NCBI RefSeq assembly: GCF_003363015.1 | Contig: NZ_QRAP01000006.1 | Location: 248,001-312,000 of the forward strand | Origin: Enterobacillus tribolii | GTDB lineage: Bacteria; Pseudomonadota; Gammaproteobacteria; Enterobacterales; Enterobacteriaceae | DNA length: 64,000 bases | Reading direction: 5' to 3' | In this document: positions 1 through 11,131 of the stretch, one piece after another | How the letters are laid out: each line of letters begins with the position of its first letter | Position numbering within the stretch: position 1 is the first letter of the stretch | The notes under the pieces: model-generated | The model's database searches: none | Told to the model about the DNA's origin: nothing | The model's input: only the letters and a program-made list of their open reading frames with translations | Made by a program: the position numbers and the translations under genes

Positions 1-1
1 T

Positions 2-2689
2 TATCGCCTTGCTTTGGATCCTGCCGAGGGCGCTCAACCGATCGTGGCGTTGGGCCGGCGTGATTACCCACTTTCCTGGCCGCAGATGCGGCTTTGGTAC
101 AGCGGACACCCTGATTGCGATGATGCGCTGAATCACGTACCGATGTTGTTTCGTCTGGACGAGCGGACGAACATTACCGCGCTGTGTCGTGGCATGCAAG
201 CCGTCGTTGCCCGTCACAGTTGCCTGAACAGCGTGTTTGAAACGGCGGAAAGAGGGCAGGTTCGTACCCGTTCCACCGGTGTGGCGCTGGAGGTTACCGA
301 GCGCGTCTTGTCTGATGAGGAATGGGATGCATGCCTGTGTCAGGACGTTAACGCGCCGTTTGATCCCGCCACCACGCCGCCGGTGCGAGCCGTTATTTAC
401 CGTCGTTCGGGCGTTGACGGCGTGCGCTACTATTTGCTGCTGGTGTTTCATCATCTGGTGTTCGATGACGCTTCGCGGGCCATCCTGCTGAATGAGCTGG
501 AGCATTGCTATCAGGCCTACCGCCGCGGAGAAGAACCCGCTTTGGCGCCGCTGTCGCTGCAATACGGCGACTATGCCGTGTGGCAGCGCGGCCTGCTGGG
601 GTCGGCGTCCATGCAGGCGCGCAGAGCCTGGTGGTGGGAGCGGCTGAAGGGCTGGCAACCGCTGACATTGCCTTTGGATTTCAGGCGCCCGGCGCGTTTC
701 GAGCACCGTGGCGTTAATTATGCTTTCTCACTGCCGCCTGAACTGACGGCACGCGTGGTTCAGGTTGCCCGACGGGAATGCATCACGCCGTTTGCACTTT
801 ATCTGGCTGGCTTTAACCTGCTGCTTGCCGCTTTCAGCGGACAGCGGGACATTCTGGTCGGCACGCCGGCGGCCAACCGCCCCTCGCCGCAGACGCGTCA
901 GCTCATCGGCTTTTTCGCCAATACGCTGCCGCTGCGCAGCCGCATTGACGACGATGTCTCGCCGTCGGTTTATTTACGTACGGTATTCAAATCGCTGTTG
1001 CAGGCGCGGCGGCATCAGCAACTGCCGCTGGAGCAATTGCTTGAAATGCTGAGCGTGCCGCGCGATCCGTCGGTGCATCCGCTGTTTCAGGTGATGTTTA
1101 CCCTGACTTCCGCCCAGGATGTGAAAATGCCGGAGTGGATGAATGCGGAATGCCTGCTGGAATACCATCAGGTTGCGGAGCGCGATCTGACGTTCAGCGT
1201 GATGCCCGATGACGCTTACCCGTGCGCGGTGATTAATTACGCGACGGCGTTATTTGCGCCTGACACTATCGCCTGCCTGGCCGACTATTATCTGCGCATC
1301 ATGCACCAGCTGCTCGACGAAAAAACGCGCCGTATCGGGGATATCACGCTGATACCTGCGCAGGCGATTGCGGACATGCGCACGTCGTGGCAGGACCGTC
1401 CGTATGCGTATGAGTTCGAACGTCCGATCTGGTGCGACTTCGTCACCCAGGCGCAGCATGCTCCGCAGGCCATCGCCGTTATCGATGAACTGGGGGAGTT
1501 AAGCTACGGCGATTTATACCGCGCGGCCCTGACGCTGGCCGCTCAGCTGCGAACCTCTGCCGCCATGGACGGGGAAGCGATCGCGGTGCTGGTAGATAAA
1601 GGGCGGGCGCAGGTGATCGCCATACTGGGTTGCTCGCTGGCCGGTATGGCTTTTCTGCCGATGGACAATACCTGGTCTGAAATCCGGCGGCGTGACGCAA
1701 TGCGTCAGGTAAATGCCCGCCTGGTTATCAGCAGCCATCCGTGGTCCGTCGGTGCGGAAAATACGCTGGTGATGATTTCTCCGCAGGGCCAGGTTGCTGC
1801 GCTGCCGGAACCGGAACATATTCCCGGCCCGGTGAAGTGTGCGCCGGATGATCCGGCCTACATGATTTTTTCCACGGATGCGACCGGCGTGATCACGGGT
1901 GTTGCCGTCGAACACCGCAGTGCCGTGAACAGCATTATCGATGTACTGGGGAAAATGTCCGTTAAGGCCGGAGAGCGTGGGTTTGCGGTCAGCGCGCTGA
2001 GCAGCGGCATTTCCATTTTCGCTATTTTCGGACTGCTTTCCGCAGGCGGCACGCTGATTATGCCCGGCGAGAAAACAGGTTACCAGCCGGATGCCTGGCT
2101 GCATCTGATCATCCGTCACCGGGTCAGCTTCTGGAGTTCGTCGCCGACGGCGATGACCCAACTGACAGAACATATCGAGTCTCAGCCGGTTCAGCCCGCA
2201 TGTGCGTTGAGTAAAGTGATGCTGGCGGGGGAAGCGGTGGCGGCGGGGTTGCCGGCGCGCATCCGTGACTGGGCGCCGGGCTGCCGGGTCGCCAGCGTCG
2301 GCGGAGCGCCGGAAGGAGCGGCCTGGTCGATCTATTATGAGATACCTGACGCGCCGATCGACCGGCCGGGCGTGCCCTACGGCATACCGATGTGCCATCA
2401 GCGCCTTTATGTGCTAGACCGCTGCCAGCGTCCGCTGCCTGCGGGCTTGCCGGGGGAGCTTTATATCGGCGGGGAAGGCGTGGCGCGCTGTTATCTCAAT
2501 AATCCGGCGCTGTCCGATGCGCGTTTTATCTGGCATGACGCTTTGGGTGAACGCCTGTTCCGAACCGGCGAACGCGTAAGATGGTTGCCGGATGGCCAAC
2601 TGGAACGGCTTGGGCGAATGGACGGCCGGGAGAAAAATGGCGGCGACGTTGAGCTGCCGGACATGGAACATAGTGTGCAGCTTGTTTAA
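2..2689 (+). CDS. Nonribosomal peptide synthetase, C-terminal part (condensation plus degenerate adenylation domain), cut by window edge
   Basis: The frame is open at the left edge, so the N-terminus lies outside the window. A TTG at 14 is only a fortuitous in-frame start codon. Counting from that TTG, residues about 18-450 are a condensation domain: a YPLSWPQMRLW opening, the active-site stretch HHLVFDD at 146-152 (HHxxxDG with the last Gly replaced by Asp) and RDPSVHPLFQVMF later. Residues about 480-890 resemble an adenylation domain, but its core motifs are eroded. The ATP-binding loop reads MIFSTDATGVITGVAVEH instead of a YTSGTTGxPKG-like stretch. FRTGE replaces YRTGD, and the protein stops just after the GRxD motif. 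There is no A10 lysine and no carrier or thioesterase domain. It is probably the decayed last module of a larger synthetase, or a catalytically altered terminal module. The family call is firm; activity is doubtful. Confidence 0.85.
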   Translation, partial: YRLALDPAEGAQPIVALGRRDYPLSWPQMRLWYSGHPDCDDALNHVPMLFRLDERTNITALCRGMQAVVARHSCLNSVFETAERGQVRTRSTGVALEVTERVLSDEEWDACLCQDVNAPFDPATTPPVRAVIYRRSGVDGVRYYLLLVFHHLVFDDASRAILLNELEHCYQAYRRGEEPALAPLSLQYGDYAVWQRGLLGSASMQARRAWWWERLKGWQPLTLPLDFRRPARFEHRGVNYAFSLPPELTARVVQVARRECITPFALYLAGFNLLLAAFSGQRDILVGTPAANRPSPQTRQLIGFFANTLPLRSRIDDDVSPSVYLRTVFKSLLQARRHQQLPLEQLLEMLSVPRDPSVHPLFQVMFTLTSAQDVKMPEWMNAECLLEYHQVAERDLTFSVMPDDAYPCAVINYATALFAPDTIACLADYYLRIMHQLLDEKTRRIGDITLIPAQAIADMRTSWQDRPYAYEFERPIWCDFVTQAQHAPQAIAVIDELGELSYGDLYRAALTLAAQLRTSAAMDGEAIAVLVDKGRAQVIAILGCSLAGMAFLPMDNTWSEIRRRDAMRQVNARLVISSHPWSVGAENTLVMISPQGQVAALPEPEHIPGPVKCAPDDPAYMIFSTDATGVITGVAVEHRSAVNSIIDVLGKMSVKAGERGFAVSALSSGISIFAIFGLLSAGGTLIMPGEKTGYQPDAWLHLIIRHRVSFWSSSPTAMTQLTEHIESQPVQPACALSKVMLAGEAVAAGLPARIRDWAPGCRVASVGGAPEGAAWSIYYEIPDAPIDRPGVPYGIPMCHQRLYVLDRCQRPLPAGLPGELYIGGEGVARCYLNNPALSDARFIWHDALGERLFRTGERVRWLPDGQLERLGRMDGREKNGGDVELPDMEHSVQLV

Positions 2690-2770
2690 GGCGCTCGTTA
2701 CTGGTTGAATCCATTCAGCCTGGCGTTCTGCCGGGTAAATCATCTACCGGCCGGAAGGGAGCGCCGGTAC

Positions 2771-2811
2771 TCTTTCCCGCAGGGAAGCGGGGCCGCCCCG
2801 CCGGGGAAAGA
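2771..2811. repeat. Nested inverted repeat downstream of the NRPS gene
   Basis: TCTTTCCC (2771-2778) pairs with GGGAAAGA (2804-2811). Inside it GCGGGG (2787-2792) pairs with CCCCGC (2796-2801). No T-run follows, so it is not a classical intrinsic terminator, though it may still end NRPS transcription. The rest of the 448-bp gap before pyrG shows no gene. Confidence 0.5.
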
Positions 2812-2897
2812 TGCGGTTTGCAAGGCGCAGTTATCACTTTCTTTTTCCGCACAAATCGCAAAATAGGGCAAATTCTGAGTTATAAGTCTTTTCCTGA

Positions 2898-6151
<3,254 letters not shown>

Positions 6152-6202
6152 TAACGGCGTTGTGCTGAAATAGTAGTGCTGAAATAACAGCGCTGAAAAC
6201 AT

Positions 6203-6229
6203 AAAACCCGCCGACGGCGGGTTTTTTTT
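6203..6229 (+). terminator. Intrinsic terminator of eno
   Basis: CCCGCC (6207-6212), a GAC loop, GGCGGG (6216-6221) and T8 (6222-6229), preceded by four A that can pair with the T-run. It could also serve the converging small gene at 6256. Confidence 0.93.
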
Positions 6230-6255
6230 CGGTTGAGCTTTAGCTCAGTACGCCA

Positions 6256-6489
6256 TCAGGTGGCGGTTTGATCTTCATAAGAACGCAGGATTTTATACAG
6301 TTCGTCTTTTAGTCTGAGTTTTTCCTTCTTCAGGGCCGCAATTTGGTCGTTAAATGCGTGACTCGGTTGGTTTTCTGCGCGGCGGATCTCATGATCCAAC
6401 TGATTATGCTCATGAAAAAGCGTAGCAAAACGTGCGTCTTCTGTTTTCAGGCGGGAGATGAGGTCGCGGTACTCAGGAAACATATGCAC
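6256..6489 (-). CDS. YdcH/DUF465-family small coiled-coil protein
   Basis: A 77-residue, highly charged helical protein that begins MHMFPEYRDLISRLKTEDARFATLFHEHN. This pattern and the later KKEKLRLKDELY are typical of the YdcH (DUF465) family. Members are small cytosolic proteins predicted to form helical hairpins; no biochemical role is established. There is no signal peptide. It converges on eno with the eno terminator between them. The family call rests on motif recognition; function is unknown. Confidence 0.85.
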   Translation of the reverse strand: MHMFPEYRDLISRLKTEDARFATLFHEHNQLDHEIRRAENQPSHAFNDQIAALKKEKLRLKDELYKILRSYEDQTAT

Positions 6490-6601
6490 TCCTTTTTGTC
6501 AAAACTCACAGTGAGCATGCCATAGCTTCGTTGCTGATTTTGTAATCAACCTCTCATCATGCCGATCTTATGGTTGGGAACCTTCTGATTTGCATTTTTG
6601 C

Positions 6602-7564
6602 TCAGATATCGCGCGCTTTCAGCCAGGCCATAAAGTCGTCGATAAACACCCGTGTTTTTAACGGCAGCAGGCGGTTCGGCAGCGTAATGGCATAAGCGGT
6701 GCGCGGCAGCGGGTTATTGATTCTCCACTCCGGCAGCACGCGGCGAACTTTGCCGTTGTGTAAATAGATATCGGCGATGAACGTCGGGATCAGGGCGATG
6801 CCGATGCCCTGCAGAATGGCGTCGAGCATGGCGTCGCTGTTGTTGATCATCAGGCGCGGCGTCAGCAAAACGCGTTCTTCATCCTCACCCCGCATAAATA
6901 ACCACTCTCCGCGGAACTGGCGTTCATCGGGGAAAAAAATATTGTGGCGGTGCAGTTCATCCGGTTCCAGCGGCGGGTCGGCGCGGTAGTCCGACGCGCA
7001 GACCAGAATATATTCGATCGGCATCAGCGCGCGGGCCACCATGTTCTCCGGCGGGCTTTCCGTAACGCGTACCGCCAGATCAAACGGATCGTGCGTCATG
7101 TTGATCACCCGGTCGGTCAGCAACAGCTCCACGTTGATGTCGGGGTAACGCAGTAAGAAGTCGGACATAAAAGGCGTCAGCAGAATTTTACCCAGCGTAT
7201 TGGGCGCCGTAATGCGCAGCAGGCCCTGCGGTTTATCGCTGTAGCTGCCTGCCTGGGAAAGCAGGGCGCTGGTAACGGAAATGACCGATAAGGCCTGTTG
7301 ATAGATTTCCTGCCCGGCTTCCGTGACCTGCACCGCGCGGGTGGTGCGGGTAAATAAAATCACCGAAAGCCGCTTTTCCAACCGGTCGATCATGCGGCTG
7401 ACAGAGGAGGGCGCCATTGACAGCGCGCGCCCGGCCGAAGAAAAACTCCCTTTTTCAACTACCTGAATAAAAACGGCCAGGCTGGGAAACAGCTCGGCCA
7501 GCTCATTTATGTTCTTCACGCATAGCTCTTTTGCATCGGAGTCGTCTAGCCAAACTAACATCAT
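6602..7564 (-). CDS. LysR-family transcriptional regulator, divergent from the small-molecule cluster
   Basis: An N-terminal winged helix-turn-helix (FIQVVEKGSFSSAGRALSMAPSSVSRMIDRLEKRL) is followed by a LysR substrate-binding domain (LLRITAPNTLGKILLTPFMSDFLLRYPDINVELLLTD). The ATG at 7564 has no obvious ribosome site. A GTG at 7519, preceded by AAAGAG and giving 305 residues with the HTH at the usual distance, is a likely alternative start. It is transcribed away from the biosynthetic genes across a 70-bp gap with inverted repeats, the usual arrangement for a LysR regulator and its target operon. The effector may be an amino acid or the cluster product; that is inferred. Confidence 0.9.
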   Translation of the reverse strand: MMLVWLDDSDAKELCVKNINELAELFPSLAVFIQVVEKGSFSSAGRALSMAPSSVSRMIDRLEKRLSVILFTRTTRAVQVTEAGQEIYQQALSVISVTSALLSQAGSYSDKPQGLLRITAPNTLGKILLTPFMSDFLLRYPDINVELLLTDRVINMTHDPFDLAVRVTESPPENMVARALMPIEYILVCASDYRADPPLEPDELHRHNIFFPDERQFRGEWLFMRGEDEERVLLTPRLMINNSDAMLDAILQGIGIALIPTFIADIYLHNGKVRRVLPEWRINNPLPRTAYAITLPNRLLPLKTRVFIDDFMAWLKARDI

Positions 7565-7566
7565 GA

Positions 7567-7602
7567 ATTATCATGTTCAACCGGGGCTAGCGTAGTGATA
7601 AT
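7567..7602. promoter_or_regulatory. Candidate LysR operator in the divergent promoter region
   Basis: ATTATCA (7567-7573) and TGATAAT (7596-7602) form an inverted repeat between the LysR gene and the first cluster gene. The left part extends to TTATCATGTTCAA (7569-7581), which recurs as TTATCATGTTGAA at 14881-14893 in front of the M20 peptidase gene at the other end of the cluster. Confidence 0.45.
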
Positions 7603-7634
7603 CAATTTCTTTTATCAATTTAAAGGCTTAGATC

Positions 7635-8606
7635 ATGACATACCATTCAGTCAGTGAGCGGGTACGCCAACGCAACGTGCTCAATGTGGGGGTCAGCCTG
7701 GGTTTTAAAGGGCTGTCCGTGAGGGATCCCATCCATAACCGCTGGGAAGGTTTCGACATTGATTTGGCCCGCGCGGTTGCCGCGGCGGTGCTGGGCGACA
7801 GCCGGAAGATCAACTTTATTCCGTTACAAACCAGCGACCGCTTTACCGCGCTGCGCGACGGCGTGATCGATCTGGGAACCTTCAACGCCAGCATTACCTT
7901 CCAGCGCGAAGCGGATTACGGCATCACGTTTGTGCATCCGATGCTGTTTGACGGCGAAGTGTTGATGACGCCGGTCACCAATCTGTCGGAGCCGGTTTGC
8001 GAGGCGAGAATGACGCGTAAGCGCCGCGTTGCCGCCCTGCGTGGTTCCACGACCCAGGAAAATCTGCGCAACTATTTTGACCGTCTGGGGCTGGACTGCG
8101 ACATCATGCTGTTCGACAGCCCGTTGCAGGCGCGGCAGGCTTACCAAAACGGCCTGTGCGACCTCTATTGCCTCGACTACTACCTGCTGGCCGGCGAGCG
8201 GGCGCAGTTGCCGAATAAAGAGATGCACATCATCCTGCACGATCGTATTTCGCTGGAGGCGATGTCCCCGGCGGTTTGCTCACACGATCCGGCGTGGATC
8301 AGCGCAGTGGGTTGGGTGATGAAGTCGCTGATTGAGGCGGAGTCGCTCAATATTTGCAGCAAGGTCGTTGATGAGGTCTATCGGGAGGCTGATGGTTATA
8401 CGAAAACTTTTCTGCAGCCGGGCGAAGGGCTGTGCCGCCGCCTGGGGCTGTTGCCGGAATTCACCCGCGAGGTGATTAGCCAGGTTGGAAACTACGGCGA
8501 AATATTTAACCGCAATTTAGGTGACAAATCCGCGCTCAAGCTGGAGCGTCGGGACAACTACCCCTGGGCAAGCGGCGGAATGCTTTATTCACCGCTTTTT
8601 ATCTGA
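7635..8606 (+). CDS. Leaderless AapJ-type amino-acid-binding protein homologue, possibly cytosolic
   Basis: This 323-residue protein matches the periplasmic general amino-acid-binding proteins (AapJ/YhdW type): LNVGVSLGFKGLSV, GFDIDLARAVAAAVLGD, RFTALRDGVIDLG, ALRGSTTQENLRNYF and NGLCDLYCLDYYLLAGER. The Arg in FQREADYG and the Asp in YCLDYY correspond to the residues that hold the ligand carboxylate and amino group in that family. Unlike transporters' binding proteins it has no signal peptide: it begins MTYHSVSERVRQRN, with AAAGG 10 nt upstream of the ATG, and no permease or ATPase genes are nearby. It is first in the presumed biosynthetic operon. It could be an amino-acid sensor or carrier, or an enzyme evolved from a binding protein, as cyclohexadienyl dehydratase was. 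Confidence 0.8.
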   Translation: MTYHSVSERVRQRNVLNVGVSLGFKGLSVRDPIHNRWEGFDIDLARAVAAAVLGDSRKINFIPLQTSDRFTALRDGVIDLGTFNASITFQREADYGITFVHPMLFDGEVLMTPVTNLSEPVCEARMTRKRRVAALRGSTTQENLRNYFDRLGLDCDIMLFDSPLQARQAYQNGLCDLYCLDYYLLAGERAQLPNKEMHIILHDRISLEAMSPAVCSHDPAWISAVGWVMKSLIEAESLNICSKVVDEVYREADGYTKTFLQPGEGLCRRLGLLPEFTREVISQVGNYGEIFNRNLGDKSALKLERRDNYPWASGGMLYSPLFI

Positions 8607-8639
8607 CGCCTTTTATTTAAAAAGAGGTTCACAACTATC

Positions 8640-9527
8640 ATGAGCGAAATGATCACGCAGACACCGGTTAAACTGAGCGGAAAAATTATTGAAGACTTTG
8701 GCTATTTGGAGTCAACGTCGGATGATATTAATTTCTCCGCTATCCGTAACCTGATTTTACACGGGCATCATCATGGCAACGTGGTTTATATTATCCGTAA
8801 CCATGCGAATCCATTAGTTTGCCGGGATATCGCCGACCAGTTTTACCAGAAAGTCAGCCAGATGGGCGGCGGTAATCGTGGCGATGATGGCTTTGTGCTG
8901 ACCAACCAAATAGGCGCTACGCAGTTTTCCCGCAACGGACAACAATATATTGAAGAAGTGAACCGGACAAATCACACCGTTACCGAACTGTTCGCCTCTG
9001 CGGACGGTTACGCCACGGAGTCCTTATTTATGAACCGCCGTCTGGAACGTGAGTTTCTGGATGAAAATATTCATTTCGGCCCGGCACGTTTCAAAAATGG
9101 CTATGCCTGCTTCGCTACGTTCCGCCGCTGGCTGGACAACGGCGCCATGGCGCTGATGCCGCATGAAGATCTGGCCCAGCTCAGCTTTGCCGCGCAGGAT
9201 GATTTTGAAATCGCTGCTGCGCAAACGGTTACGGCCTATAACGTCTGCCTGGATGCGGCGGGAGAAGGCGGCGAGCTGCGGGTGTGGAACTTCATTCCGG
9301 ACGGGCACTGCCGCGCCGCGCTGGGCGTGACCCAAACCGGTTATCCTTACCCGCCTGAATTGCTGGGGGATATGGAAAGTTTCTCCGTGCGGCTGAACTC
9401 CGGCGATGTCTATTTCATGAATGCCTGCCATCTGCACGGCGTACACAGCGTCAGCGCCGGCGCGCGCCTGACGGCCGGGCGCTTTATCGGCAAGCTGGAC
9501 GATCGCAAAGTCGTTTACTGGACTTAA
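8640..9527 (+). CDS. 2-oxoglutarate/Fe(II)-dependent oxygenase
   Basis: A 295-residue soluble protein with a jelly-roll oxygenase signature in its second half. H175-E-D177 (PHEDLAQL) is a candidate HxD iron-binding pair. GGELRVWNF is the common strand after it. CHLHGVHSVSAGARLT supplies the distal His (probably H266) and the 2-oxoglutarate-binding Arg (R276). An Asp at the second ligand position argues for hydroxylase-type chemistry rather than a halogenase, where that residue is usually Gly or Ala. It starts 33 nt after the preceding gene behind AAAGAGG. The substrate is unknown; an amino acid, or one held by the neighbouring binding-protein homologue, is a guess from context. Confidence 0.75.
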   Translation: MSEMITQTPVKLSGKIIEDFGYLESTSDDINFSAIRNLILHGHHHGNVVYIIRNHANPLVCRDIADQFYQKVSQMGGGNRGDDGFVLTNQIGATQFSRNGQQYIEEVNRTNHTVTELFASADGYATESLFMNRRLEREFLDENIHFGPARFKNGYACFATFRRWLDNGAMALMPHEDLAQLSFAAQDDFEIAAAQTVTAYNVCLDAAGEGGELRVWNFIPDGHCRAALGVTQTGYPYPPELLGDMESFSVRLNSGDVYFMNACHLHGVHSVSAGARLTAGRFIGKLDDRKVVYWT

Positions 9528-9633
9528 TTTACCGCGTTACGCAGCAAGGCAATAAATACCTCTTGGGTAAAACGGGTGCTTATTCAACATAAGCATCACG
9601 GGTCACCTCTTTTTTTTAGTGGCGGAAATTATT

Positions 9634-10365
9634 ATGGAATATGCACATCATTTAGCGGAACAAGGTTATGCATTTATTCCGGGTTCCTATTATAAGTCAT
9701 TACCTGATATTAATTACACACGGCAAGAACAATTTCTGGCTGACCTGGAAAATATGAAATTAGCCTATTACGGGCTGACGCTGGACCCTTATTCTCCCGG
9801 CCGCCGCTTTCGCGCCTATGCGCAATGCCGCCGGGATGAACATCAGCGCCTCTGTTTCGGCCATTTTACGCCGTATCTGCAAACGGCGAAATATAATCCG
9901 GATACCGGCGGTATTATCCGCAGCTATCCGATGTTGAGCGATGCATTAATTAATAATCCGATTCTTCATGCATTACTTCATGATGACATCCGGTTTATTG
10001 AGTCCTACCAAAAAGTAGGTTCACCCGATGCGCTGACGATAGGCATCCATTTTTTCCGTTATCAGGCGACGCCGGACATGCCGGCATACAGTTCGCCGGT
10101 ATGGCTGCATAAAGATGATGAGGACGTAGTGTTCGTTCATCTGATCGATCATTCGCCCAATATGCTGGGCGGCGACAGCCTGATCGCCGGGAATCCCAAA
10201 TGCATTGAGCGGGTGCTGAAGCTGGAGTCCCTGTTCGACACCCTGGTGGTGAACCATGACAAATACCATGCCGTGACGCCGGTAGGGTGCCGGCAGGAAG
10301 GGGAAAGCGACGTCAGTACACGCGACATCATTCTGGTGACGTTTCAACGCCGGGAGGCAGCATGA
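9634..10365 (+). CDS. PF10014-type (isoleucine dioxygenase-like) 2OG-Fe(II) dioxygenase
   Basis: This 243-residue protein resembles the family that includes bacterial L-isoleucine 4-hydroxylases: YNPDTGGIIRSYPML early, then WLHKDDEDVVFVHLID with the H159-x-D161 iron ligands, GGDSLIAG, the distal ligand H212 in YHAVTPV and R230 in STRDIILVTF. The triad spacing fits the free-amino-acid hydroxylases as I recall them. The ATG at 9634 was chosen over a GTG at 9619 because GGCGGA lies about 9 nt upstream. It is sequence-unrelated to the preceding oxygenase. The stop overlaps the next start (ATGA), implying translational coupling to the dehydrogenase. Hydroxylation of an aliphatic amino acid is a reasonable inference. 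Confidence 0.82.
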   Translation: MEYAHHLAEQGYAFIPGSYYKSLPDINYTRQEQFLADLENMKLAYYGLTLDPYSPGRRFRAYAQCRRDEHQRLCFGHFTPYLQTAKYNPDTGGIIRSYPMLSDALINNPILHALLHDDIRFIESYQKVGSPDALTIGIHFFRYQATPDMPAYSSPVWLHKDDEDVVFVHLIDHSPNMLGGDSLIAGNPKCIERVLKLESLFDTLVVNHDKYHAVTPVGCRQEGESDVSTRDIILVTFQRREAA

Positions 10366-11102
10366 CCACAACGTTTACCGGCCGTCAGGCCTTTATTACC
10401 GGAGCGTCCAGCGGTATCGGCAAGGCGCTGGTCAGTGCGTTCCTGGCGACCGGATACCAGGTTGACGGAATTGACTGCGCGCCTTCGGCGTTTATGGCGG
10501 AAACGCGCTATCGCCACCATCAGGCGGACGTTACCGAGTTCACCGCGCTGGACGCCATTTTCGAACAGGCGGAGTACGGCAGCGAAAATAATCTGCTGAT
10601 TAACTGTGCGGGAACCCGCGAGATTTGCCCGGTGAGTGAGTTATCACTTTCGCTGTGGGAGCGGGTATTCGCCGTGAACGTGACGGCCAGCTTCATCGCC
10701 GGCCGGGCGTTTTGCCAGCAGTTGGTGCGCCACGGGGTGCCCGGCAACGTCATCAACATCGCGTCGGTGTCGGGCATGATGGGCGAACCGAACCGCACGG
10801 CGTACGTCGCTTCCAAACACGCGGTACTCGGGCTGACCAAACAACTGGCCATTGAGTTCGGCGCGCAGGAAATCCGGGTGAACGCCATTGCGCCCGGCGT
10901 TATCCGCACGCCATTGACCGAACCCTATTACCACGACCCAAACCAGCTGAACAAAATCAAACGCGGGCAGTTCATTCCGCAACTGGGAGAACCGGAGGAC
11001 GTGGCCGAAGCCGCGTTGTATCTCTCATCACCCAAGGCCCGCTTCATTACCGGTTCGACGCTGGTGATGGATGGCGGCTGGACCATCGGCAAAGACCTCT
11101 GA
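10362..11102 (+). CDS. Short-chain dehydrogenase/reductase of the putative biosynthetic cluster
   Basis: A classical SDR of 246 residues with TGASSGIG (cofactor loop), NCAG, the catalytic Ser in NIASVSG, YVASK (catalytic Tyr and Lys) and a C-terminal GSTLVMDGG. Its ATG overlaps the dioxygenase stop by 4 bp, so the two are probably made together. Given the two upstream hydroxylases, the simplest role is oxidising a newly installed hydroxyl group to a ketone, as SDRs do in many amino-acid-derived antibiotics; this is inference. NAD versus NADP preference cannot be judged safely by eye. Confidence 0.9.
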   Translation: MTTTFTGRQAFITGASSGIGKALVSAFLATGYQVDGIDCAPSAFMAETRYRHHQADVTEFTALDAIFEQAEYGSENNLLINCAGTREICPVSELSLSLWERVFAVNVTASFIAGRAFCQQLVRHGVPGNVINIASVSGMMGEPNRTAYVASKHAVLGLTKQLAIEFGAQEIRVNAIAPGVIRTPLTEPYYHDPNQLNKIKRGQFIPQLGEPEDVAEAALYLSSPKARFITGSTLVMDGGWTIGKDL

Positions 11103-11131
11103 TCTTTGGCCGGACTACGGAGAATAGCAGC

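Noticed and set aside
1514-2398. 294-codon frame antisense to the NRPS gene
   Set aside because: Shadow of the GC-rich NRPS reading frame; basic, low-complexity sequence without recognisable motifs.
8640-9527. First oxygenase as a BesD/WelO5-like halogenase
   Set aside because: The candidate iron motif is HED (His-x-Asp) rather than His-x-Gly/Ala, which argues for oxygenation, not halogenation.
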